64,000 nt of DNA. It comes from Arcobacter nitrofigilis DSM 7299 (lineage in GTDB: Bacteria; Campylobacterota; Campylobacteria; Campylobacterales; Arcobacteraceae). Made by a program: the position numbers and the translations under genes. This document shows, one piece after another, positions 35,957 through 43,475 of this stretch. Positions within the stretch are counted from its first letter, which is position 1. Each line of letters begins with the position of its first letter. The notes under the pieces are model-generated. The model saw only the letters and a program-made list of their open reading frames with translations, was not told where the DNA came from and searched no databases. The stretch lies in assembly GCF_000092245.1 (NCBI RefSeq), contig NC_014166.1:1922001-1986000 (forward strand), given 5' to 3'.

Positions 35957-36054
35957 ATATTAGCTTAAATTTAACTTATAAATAAGTTTGTTTGAATTAA
36001 ATTTAAAAACATAATCTAGAAGTATTTGAAAATAAAGATTATTTAAGCTAATAT
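35957..36054. repeat. 14-bp perfect inverted repeat in the recombinase/ubiX gap
   Basis: ATATTAGCTTAAAT (35957-35970) and ATTTAAGCTAATAT (36041-36054), 70 bases apart. A smaller inverted repeat AACTTAT-AA-ATAAGTT lies inside at 35973-35988. The gap (35853-36087) separates the divergent recombinase-like and ubiX genes and has no open frame. It may be a regulator binding region or remnant recombination site. Confidence 0.75.
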
Positions 36055-36087
36055 CACTAATTTATCTAAAGAAGACAAGGATCTAAA

Positions 36088-36648
36088 TTGAGATTAGTTG
36101 TAGCAATTAGCGGTGCTAGTGGAGTAAATTTAGGAATTAAATTTTTAGAGCTTTTACCTCAAAATATTCAAGCCTTTGTTGTTATTTCAAAAAGTGCAAA
36201 AGTTGCTTTGAAGTATGAGAATAACTTAGCATTTGAAAAACTAAAAAATCAAGAGAATATCAAACTTTTTAAAAATAGTGACATAGCTGCACCTATTGCT
36301 TCAGGGTCGTTTCAAATTGATAAGATGGTAATTATTCCATGTTCTATGAATACCTTAGCAAAGTGTGCATATGGTTTTGCCGATAACTTAATTACAAGAG
36401 CATTTGCTGTATCCTTAAAAGAAAAAAGAGAAGTTTTAATAGCACCTAGGGAAATGCCCTTTTCTCAAATTCCCTTAGAAAATATGACCAAATTGTCATC
36501 ATTAGGTGTTACAATTTCACCACCAATTTTGGGTTATTACTCAAATAACAGTACAATTGATGAAATGGAAAACTTTATTATTGGAAAATGGTATGACAGT
36601 TTGGGAATAGAAAATAGTTTATATAAAAGATGGAAAGAAGATGAATAA
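36088..36648 (+). CDS. ubiX: flavin prenyltransferase UbiX
   Basis: 186 residues. N-terminal MRLVVAISGASGVNLGIK is the FMN-binding start of UbiX; the IIPCSMNTLAKCAYGFADNL and REMPFSQIPLENM segments follow. UbiX attaches a dimethylallyl group to FMN to make the prenyl-FMN cofactor for UbiD decarboxylases of the quinone pathway. The start is TTG with AAGGAT upstream. It heads a rightward operon in which every junction down to hisS overlaps. Confidence 0.92.
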   Translation: MRLVVAISGASGVNLGIKFLELLPQNIQAFVVISKSAKVALKYENNLAFEKLKNQENIKLFKNSDIAAPIASGSFQIDKMVIIPCSMNTLAKCAYGFADNLITRAFAVSLKEKREVLIAPREMPFSQIPLENMTKLSSLGVTISPPILGYYSNNSTIDEMENFIIGKWYDSLGIENSLYKRWKEDE

Positions 36649-37135
36649 AGAAAATAAAGAACAAATCTCATCGTACAAAAGTGCTATATATTCAGGTACC
36701 TTTGATCCAATTACAAATGGACATATGGATATTATAAAAAGAGCAGCAAATATTTTTGATGAAGTTATAATAGCAGTTGCAAAAAGTGAAAGAAAAAAAC
36801 CAATGTTTTCCCATGAAAAAAGAGTTCAATTTGCAAAAGAAGCCACTAAAAATATTACTGGTGTAAAAGTTGTAGGATTTGATACTTTATTGGTTGATTT
36901 AGCAACAAGTTTAAATATTACAACTATTATCAGGGGTTTAAGAGCCGTAAGCGATTTTGAATATGAACTTCAAATGGGATATGCAAACTCCTCAATTAAT
37001 AAGACAATTGAGACTTTATATCTTATGCCAACCCTTGAAAATGCTTTTGTTAGTTCTACAATTGTAAGAGAAATTATATTATTTAAAGGTAAGTTTCAAC
37101 ACTTAGTTCCAAAAGAGGTTATAGAATGTATGTAG
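36641..37135 (+). CDS. coaD: phosphopantetheine adenylyltransferase CoaD
   Basis: 164 residues. YSGTFDPITNGHMDII holds the HxGH-like nucleotidyltransferase motif (TNGH), and RGLRAVSDFEYELQM plus FVSSTIVREI complete the active site. It makes dephospho-CoA from phosphopantetheine and ATP. It overlaps ubiX by eight bases and tmk by ten. The first ~12 residues form a short hydrophilic extension relative to many homologues. Confidence 0.95.
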   Translation: MNKENKEQISSYKSAIYSGTFDPITNGHMDIIKRAANIFDEVIIAVAKSERKKPMFSHEKRVQFAKEATKNITGVKVVGFDTLLVDLATSLNITTIIRGLRAVSDFEYELQMGYANSSINKTIETLYLMPTLENAFVSSTIVREIILFKGKFQHLVPKEVIECM

Positions 37136-37692
37136 TAATAGAAGGAATTGATACAGCTGGTAAATCTACTCAGCTTGAAATTCTGTCAAAAAAGTTTAGT
37201 AATGCGATTTTTACAAAAGAACCAGGGGCAACAAAACTTGGTAGTAAACTAAGAGAAATGGCACTTAATGGTGAAGCAAAATCAAAAATTGCAGAGATGT
37301 TTTTATTTTTAGCTGATCGTGCTGAGCATATTGAAGAAGTAATAAAACCAAATATTGACAAAATGATTATTTCAGATAGATCAGTTATTTCAGGTATTGC
37401 TTATGCCTCAAGTTTACCAATTGAAGTTGTTACAACTTTGAACTTAATAGCTACAGAAAATACTTTACCAAGTCATACTATTTTATTAGAATTAAGCAAA
37501 GACGAGTTAACAAAAAGATTAGGAAACAAATCAAATGATTCAATTGAATCAAGAGGAATTGATTATTTAATTGATATTCAAAATAGAATGAAAAAGACTA
37601 TTGATTTGTTAAGTTTAAACTACATCTTTATAGATGCAAGTTTAAGTATAGAAGAGATTGCAAAAAGAATTGAGGATTTTATTAATGGGTAA
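37126..37692 (+). CDS. tmk: thymidylate kinase
   Basis: 188 residues. The P-loop is EGIDTAGKSTQ (residues 5-15), the substrate-binding DR motif is in ISDRSVISGIAYAS, and a lid-like segment ELTKRLGNKSND follows. It phosphorylates dTMP to dTDP. It overlaps coaD by 10 bases and hisS by eight. Confidence 0.94.
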   Translation: MYVVIEGIDTAGKSTQLEILSKKFSNAIFTKEPGATKLGSKLREMALNGEAKSKIAEMFLFLADRAEHIEEVIKPNIDKMIISDRSVISGIAYASSLPIEVVTTLNLIATENTLPSHTILLELSKDELTKRLGNKSNDSIESRGIDYLIDIQNRMKKTIDLLSLNYIFIDASLSIEEIAKRIEDFING

Positions 37693-38908
37693 ACAAAATA
37701 TTCAAAGTCTAAGAGGGATGAATGATATTTTAGGAAAAGAGAGTGAACTTTTTACATATTTTGTTGAAAATGCTTCAAGAATAGCTAAAAACTATGGATT
37801 TACATACATGGAAACTCCTATTTTAGAAGAGACTGCTTTATTTAAAAGAAGTGTGGGAGAAAGTAGTGATATTGTAAATAAAGAGATGTATCAATTTATC
37901 GACAAAGGTGAAAATGATGTATGTCTAAGACCAGAAGGAACAGCTGGGGTTGTAAGAAGTTTTGTAGAAAATAAATTTGACCGTGCTGGTGGAACATACA
38001 AATGGTACTATTATGGTCCTATGTTTAGATATGAAAGACCACAAAAAGGAAGACTTAGAGAATTTCATCAATTTGGATGTGAAGTCTTTGGAATAGATTC
38101 TGTTTATGAAGATGCAAATATTATAATGATGTTAAAAGAGATTTTAGATTTCTTTGGTATTGACTTCACTTTACAACTAAACTCATTGGGTTGTCCTATT
38201 TGTATGCCTCCATACAAAGAAAATCTTGTGAAAGTTTTAACAAATATAAAAACAGAACTTTGTGAGGACTGTAATAGAAGAATTGAAACAAATCCCATAA
38301 GAGTTTTAGATTGTAAAAATGAAAAATGTCAATCACTTTTAATAAATGCTCCAAAAATAACAGATAATTTATGTGAAAAATGTGATAGTGATTTTGAAAA
38401 ATTAAAAGAAATTTTAGATTTTAATAATATAAATTATGTTATAGATTCAAACTTAGTTCGAGGTTTAGATTATTATTCTCAAACTGCCTTTGAATTTACA
38501 TCAAATGAAATTGGTGCTCAAAGTGCAATTGCAGGTGGTGGAAGATATGATAGACTAGTAGAGTTTCTAGGTGGAAGAGCAACTCCTGGAATTGGATTTG
38601 CTATAGGAATTGAGCGATTACTTGAACTAATAAAACAAAAAGATATAAAAGAAGATACAATTTATTTAGGTGCTATGAATGAAGAAGCACTAAATACAAT
38701 AACAAAAGTTGCTCTTAAAAAGAGAAAAACAACAAAAACTATTATAGAGTATGCTCCAAGAAGTTTTGGTAAACACTTTAAAATAGCCCAAAAGCATGGT
38801 GCAAATATTGTCGCGCTAATTGGTGAGACAGAGCTAAATAATGGGACAATTTATATAAAAAATATAGATACACAAGAAGAACAAAATTTAAAATTAGAGG
38901 ATTTTTAA
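37685..38908 (+). CDS. hisS: histidyl-tRNA synthetase
   Basis: 407 residues from the ATG at 37685. Class II motifs: motif 1 around YMETPILEETALFKRSVGE, motif 2 FRYERPQKGRLREFHQFGCE, histidine-A motif LVRGLDYYSQTAFEF and motif 3 GIGFAIGIERL. A four-cysteine knuckle pair (CDDCN-like CEDC and LCEKCD) lies in the insertion domain. A TTG nine codons earlier is in frame inside tmk but relatives start at this ATG, preceded by GAGGAT. It charges tRNA-His. Confidence 0.95.
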   Translation: MGKQNIQSLRGMNDILGKESELFTYFVENASRIAKNYGFTYMETPILEETALFKRSVGESSDIVNKEMYQFIDKGENDVCLRPEGTAGVVRSFVENKFDRAGGTYKWYYYGPMFRYERPQKGRLREFHQFGCEVFGIDSVYEDANIIMMLKEILDFFGIDFTLQLNSLGCPICMPPYKENLVKVLTNIKTELCEDCNRRIETNPIRVLDCKNEKCQSLLINAPKITDNLCEKCDSDFEKLKEILDFNNINYVIDSNLVRGLDYYSQTAFEFTSNEIGAQSAIAGGGRYDRLVEFLGGRATPGIGFAIGIERLLELIKQKDIKEDTIYLGAMNEEALNTITKVALKKRKTTKTIIEYAPRSFGKHFKIAQKHGANIVALIGETELNNGTIYIKNIDTQEEQNLKLEDF

Positions 38909-38910
38909 TA

Positions 38911-40716
38911 GTGAATGATTATGGTATTGACATCTGGAGTGATGATAATTTTATTATTGAAGATGGATTAGCAAAAGTTAATTTTGACTGTAAACCATCA
39001 CTAATATCTATTGTAAAAGATATTAGAAAACAAGATTTTAAAGGCCCTTTGCTTTTAAGATTTCCACATATAACAAAAAAACAAATACATACACTTTATG
39101 ATGTATTTAATGCAAGTATAAAAGAGTATAACTATCAAGGAACATTTAATGCAGTGTTTCCTTTAAAAGTAAATCAATTACCTAACTTCATTCACCCTTT
39201 GATACATGAAGGAAAAAAATTCAATTATGGATTAGAAGCTGGGAGTAAAGCAGAACTTGTTATTGCAATGACATATAATAATATAGGTTCTCCTATTACT
39301 GTAAATGGATTTAAAGATAAAGAGATGATTCATTTAGGTTTTATTGCAAAAAAAATGGGACATAATATTACTTTGATTATTGAAGGTTTAAATGAACTTG
39401 AGATGATTGTAGAAGTTCTAAAAGAGACAAAACTTGAATGTCCAAATATAGGATTAAGAGTAAGACTTCATAGTGGTGGAAGCGGATTATGGGCTAAAAG
39501 TGGAGGAATAAACTCTAAATTTGGTCTTACATCAACTGAGATCCTTGAAGCATATGAATTAATGGAGGAGTGTAATATTGTTGATTATCTTACTATGATT
39601 CACTTTCATATAGGTTCAGCAATGAACTCAATAAAACCATTAAAAAAAGCACTAAGAGAATCTGGACATATTTATGCAGAACTTAAAAATTTAGGTGCAA
39701 CTAACTTAAAATCAATTAATATTGGTGGTGGTTTAGCAGTTGAATATAATGCCTATGAAAGAACAAGATTTTATTCACTTAGTGAGTTTGCAAGTGATGT
39801 TATATTTACATTAAAAGATATTGCTAAGCAAAAAGGTGTTGATGAACCAAATATCTTCACAGAATCAGGAAGATTTATTTCAGCTGCTTCAACAGTACTT
39901 ATAACTCCTGTACTAGAGCTTTTTTCATCTGAATATGAACTTGATCAATTAAAACTAAAAGAAAAAAATCCCCCACTAATTCAAGAGTTATTTTATTTAC
40001 ATAGAGATATGACTAAAAAAACTGCTTATGAGTATATGCATGATAGTACAGATCACATGGAATCACTTTTAACACTTTTTGATTTAGGTTATATTGATTT
40101 ACAAGATAGATCAAATGCAGAAGTTCTAACCCACCAAATAATAAAAAAAGCTATTTCATTTTTAGAAATTAATGATTATGGTGAATTAAAAAAACTTAAT
40201 GAAAGTATTCAAGAGAAATATTTATTAAATTTTTCACTTTTTCAATCTCTTCCTGATTATTGGGGTATTGATCAAGAATTTCCAGTAATGCCATTAACAC
40301 ATTTAGATAAAAACCCTACAAGAAGTGCTTCTTTATGGGATATTACTTGTGACAGTGATGGTGAGATTCCTTTTGATTCAAAAAAACCACTTTATTTACA
40401 TGATATAAATTTAAATGAAGAGGACTATTTCTTAGGCTTTTTTAATGTTGGAGCATATCAAGATACATTAGGAATGAAACATAACCTCTTCTCTCACCCA
40501 ACTGAGGTTAATGTTGTATTTAAAGATGGGGAAGTAGTATTAGAAAAAATATTAGAATCTCAAAAAATAATAGATATCCTTGAAGATATTGATTATGACA
40601 CAGATGATATGAAAAATATTTTAAGAAAAAATCTTGATCCAGAGATTTACAAAGACTTAAAAAAATATCTAAGTGAAAATAGTTATTTAAAAACTATATG
40701 GAGTTATTATGAATGA
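38911..40716 (+). CDS. speA: biosynthetic arginine decarboxylase SpeA
   Basis: 601 residues, PLP-dependent fold-type III. The PLP lysine is in FPLKVNQLPN (about residue 86), the GGGLAVEY glycine loop near 275 and the FTESGRFISA block near 314. It turns arginine into agmatine as the first step to polyamines. The start is GTG with AGAGGA ten bases upstream and directly follows hisS; it overlaps cysE by eight bases. Confidence 0.94.
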   Translation: MNDYGIDIWSDDNFIIEDGLAKVNFDCKPSLISIVKDIRKQDFKGPLLLRFPHITKKQIHTLYDVFNASIKEYNYQGTFNAVFPLKVNQLPNFIHPLIHEGKKFNYGLEAGSKAELVIAMTYNNIGSPITVNGFKDKEMIHLGFIAKKMGHNITLIIEGLNELEMIVEVLKETKLECPNIGLRVRLHSGGSGLWAKSGGINSKFGLTSTEILEAYELMEECNIVDYLTMIHFHIGSAMNSIKPLKKALRESGHIYAELKNLGATNLKSINIGGGLAVEYNAYERTRFYSLSEFASDVIFTLKDIAKQKGVDEPNIFTESGRFISAASTVLITPVLELFSSEYELDQLKLKEKNPPLIQELFYLHRDMTKKTAYEYMHDSTDHMESLLTLFDLGYIDLQDRSNAEVLTHQIIKKAISFLEINDYGELKKLNESIQEKYLLNFSLFQSLPDYWGIDQEFPVMPLTHLDKNPTRSASLWDITCDSDGEIPFDSKKPLYLHDINLNEEDYFLGFFNVGAYQDTLGMKHNLFSHPTEVNVVFKDGEVVLEKILESQKIIDILEDIDYDTDDMKNILRKNLDPEIYKDLKKYLSENSYLKTIWSYYE

Positions 40717-41473
40717 TGAAATAAATAAAGAAACAATTAAACCAGAATTAGATACTGAAAGAATATCTCTTTGGAAACAGATAAAAGAAGACTTTTCTGT
40801 TCCAAAGTTAAATGACCCAGCGTTAAATTCAAATATTGAACTAATTTTTAATTATCCTGGTGTTTGGGCAGTTATCAATCACAGAATTGCAAATAGACTT
40901 TATAAAAAGAATTTCAAACTAACTTCTAGAATAATAATGGGACTTACTCAATTTTTATGTAATATGGATATTCATCCAGCAGCAACTATTGGACGAAGAG
41001 TATTTATAGATCATGGTATTGGTGTAGTCATCGGTGAAACTGCAATAGTTGAAGATGATGTACTAATTTACCAAGGGGTAACTCTTGGAGGAGTTAGTTT
41101 AAATAAAGGAAAAAGACACCCTACTATTAAATCAAACTCTGTAATTGGAAGTGGTGCAAAAGTTTTAGGGAATATTACTGTTGGTAAAAATAGTAAAATT
41201 GGAGCAAATTCTGTTGTAATTTGCGATGTTCCAAAAAACTCAACTGCAGTTGGAGTACCTGCTAAAATTATCAAAAGAGATGATAAAAATGGTAGATTAA
41301 ATCATGGAGATTTACCTGACATCAATAAGGAGATGTTTGAATACCTACTAAAAAGAGTTGCTGTTTTAGAACATGCTATTAAAAAATATGATGGAATTGA
41401 TTTAAGTAATGAATATACAGATCTTGAATGTATTTACAAAAAATTTATTTCAGCAATGAACTCTATTAGATAA
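40709..41473 (+). CDS. cysE: serine O-acetyltransferase CysE
   Basis: 254 residues. A helical N-domain (about 1-75) precedes the left-handed beta-helix with hexapeptide repeats (DIHPAATIGRRVFIDHGIG, VIGETAIVEDDVLIYQGVTL, VGVPAKIIKR). It makes O-acetylserine for cysteine synthesis. The C-terminal ~70 residues extend beyond the usual short tail. It is coupled to the TauE-like transporter by a TAATG overlap, which fits a sulfur theme. Confidence 0.93.
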   Translation: MNDEINKETIKPELDTERISLWKQIKEDFSVPKLNDPALNSNIELIFNYPGVWAVINHRIANRLYKKNFKLTSRIIMGLTQFLCNMDIHPAATIGRRVFIDHGIGVVIGETAIVEDDVLIYQGVTLGGVSLNKGKRHPTIKSNSVIGSGAKVLGNITVGKNSKIGANSVVICDVPKNSTAVGVPAKIIKRDDKNGRLNHGDLPDINKEMFEYLLKRVAVLEHAIKKYDGIDLSNEYTDLECIYKKFISAMNSIR

Positions 41474-42207
41474 TGATTTTTGAACTTCTATTTTTAGGGC
41501 TTGTTACAGGTTTTGTTTCAGGTTTTTTTGGTGTTGGGGGAGGAATGATACTTGTTCCAATGCTTTTATTATCTGGATTAGTTATGAAAGAAGCCATATC
41601 TATTTCAGTGGTTCAAATGGTATTCAGTTCAATCTATGGTTCCTTTTTAAATAGTAAAAAGCAATCAGGTATATTAATTGATGGAATAGCTATTGGTGGT
41701 GGAGGCTTTATAGGAGGTCTGTGCTCAGGATTTGTAGTTGCTGCATTTTCAAATCTGACTTTACAATATATATTTATACTAATTATGCTAGCTTCAATTT
41801 TAAAGCTTTTTTTTACACCTGCTGAACATGATAAAAAAGAAAAAAATCAATCTATTTTATTACTTGTATTAATTGGTGCAATTTCAGGCGCAATTGCTAT
41901 GAGTGTAGGTGCTGGTGGTTCTATTATTATAACTCCAATTTTAGTTGGATTTATGAATTATAATTTAAAAAGAGCAACAACTCTAGGGCTATTTTTTGTA
42001 ATTTTTTCTTCTACTGCTGGATTTATCTCTTTAAGTTTCAATGGTCATATGCTTTATTCTCAAGGGATAATGGTAGGTCTAGCCTCTTTAGTTGGTGTAT
42101 ATTTAGGTATAAAAATAAAACATATGATTAATATAGTCTCTTATAAAAAATACATTCTTATTTTATATACTTTAACTTTTTCAATAATGATTTACAAAAC
42201 TATTTAG
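41473..42207 (+). CDS. TauE/SafE-family membrane transporter
   Basis: 244 residues with about eight membrane helices and the two internal repeats of the family, each with a glycine-rich start (GLVTGFVSGFFGVGGGMILV and GAISGAIAMSVGAGGSIIIT). The family exports sulfite, sulfonates or other organic anions. Overlap with cysE (TAATG) supports a link to sulfur metabolism, but the substrate is not known. Its end overlaps the convergent helicase gene by eight bases. Confidence 0.88.
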   Translation: MIFELLFLGLVTGFVSGFFGVGGGMILVPMLLLSGLVMKEAISISVVQMVFSSIYGSFLNSKKQSGILIDGIAIGGGGFIGGLCSGFVVAAFSNLTLQYIFILIMLASILKLFFTPAEHDKKEKNQSILLLVLIGAISGAIAMSVGAGGSIIITPILVGFMNYNLKRATTLGLFFVIFSSTAGFISLSFNGHMLYSQGIMVGLASLVGVYLGIKIKHMINIVSYKKYILILYTLTFSIMIYKTI

Positions 42208-43438
42208 TCTTTTTTAAAGCTTGTTCTCTTAATTTATCTTTTTTACTTTTTCTTTTTCCCTTTACAGGTGGCAAGCCCTTCTCTTTTTTTATAGGGCTTC
42301 CAGTTAATTCAAAGCCTTTTATTTGTTCTTTTTCAAGACTTATATCACTTCTTTTTTCAATCAAAGCAAAATGCTCTTTATCTTCATGGGATATAAAAGA
42401 GACTGCAATTCCACTCTTCCCTGCTCTCCCTGTTCTTCCAATTCTATGGATATAATCAGCAGTAGCCCTTGGTAAGTCATAATTAACTACACATGAAATA
42501 TTTTCTATATGAAGTCCACGTGCTGCTATATCTGTAGCAAATAGTACTTTTATCTTTTTTGCTTTAAAACCTTCTAAAGTCTCATTTCTCTCTTCTTGAA
42601 TTAAATCACCATGAAAAGACTCAGCCTCAAAGCCATATTTCCTAAATTTAAAAGCTAAATTATCACATGAACGTTTATTTGCCATGAAAACTAAAACTTG
42701 TTGCCAATTCTCTTCTTTTATCAAATGTCTAAGTAAAGCACTTCTATTCTCTTTATTTACTTCTATTACCCTTTGATTTATACTTTGAACTGTTGCTTCT
42801 TCATTTTCAATAGATATTTCAATAGGATTTTCTGTTATTTTTGATGCAATATTTAGCATCTTTGTAGGATATGTTGCAGAAAAAAGAAGATTTTGTCGTT
42901 TTTTTGGTAAAACTTCTAATAAAAGTTCTAACTCTTCTTCAAAACCAAAATCAAGCATTTTATCGGCTTCATCTAAAACAAAAAAATCAAGATTTGATAA
43001 ATCCATTTGTTTTTTCTTTAAAATATCAAGTAACCTTCCAGTAGTAGCAACAATAACATCACACCCTTTTTGGATATTTAATAATTGCTCACCAATACTC
43101 TCTCCACCAATAACACTTACAACTTTTGGTTTTTTATTCATATATTTACTAAATGTTAAAAAAGCAGTAGCTACTTGTAGTGCCAACTCCCTTGTAGGAG
43201 TTAAAACCAAACATCTAATTTTTGGTTTTCCTTCATAATTTTGCTTGTACCAAAGATTTAATATGGGTAAAACAAAACTAGCAGTTTTTCCACTTCCCGT
43301 TTGTGCTTTTGCAATAATATCTTTATGTTCTAATACTAAAGGAATTACTTTTTCTTGAATTTCAGTTGGTTTAATATATCTATTCTCAGTAAGTGATTTA
43401 TTTATCTGATCGGATAGTTTTAATTTGAAAAATGACAT
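42200..43438 (-). CDS. DEAD-box RNA helicase, RhlE-like
   Basis: 412 residues. All core motifs are visible: Q motif PTEIQEKVIP, Walker A AQTGSGKT, VLTPTRELALQ, FVLDEADKMLDFG, FSATYPTKM, and in domain 2 LFATDIAARGLHI and YIHRIGRTGRAGKSG. A short Lys-rich tail (about 385-412) likely adds RNA affinity. Such helicases aid ribosome assembly or RNA decay, often in the cold. It is monocistronic. Confidence 0.93.
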   Translation of the reverse strand: MSFFKLKLSDQINKSLTENRYIKPTEIQEKVIPLVLEHKDIIAKAQTGSGKTASFVLPILNLWYKQNYEGKPKIRCLVLTPTRELALQVATAFLTFSKYMNKKPKVVSVIGGESIGEQLLNIQKGCDVIVATTGRLLDILKKKQMDLSNLDFFVLDEADKMLDFGFEEELELLLEVLPKKRQNLLFSATYPTKMLNIASKITENPIEISIENEEATVQSINQRVIEVNKENRSALLRHLIKEENWQQVLVFMANKRSCDNLAFKFRKYGFEAESFHGDLIQEERNETLEGFKAKKIKVLFATDIAARGLHIENISCVVNYDLPRATADYIHRIGRTGRAGKSGIAVSFISHEDKEHFALIEKRSDISLEKEQIKGFELTGSPIKKEKGLPPVKGKRKSKKDKLREQALKKTK

Positions 43439-43475
43439 ATCGTCTAATCCCTTTTATAATTTTTATACTTTATTA

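Noticed and set aside
35211-36087. An active invertase with an invertible promoter
   Set aside because: The recombinase lacks its nucleophile and the inverted repeat arms lack the central dinucleotide symmetry expected of Hin-type sites; kept only as an unexplained repeat.
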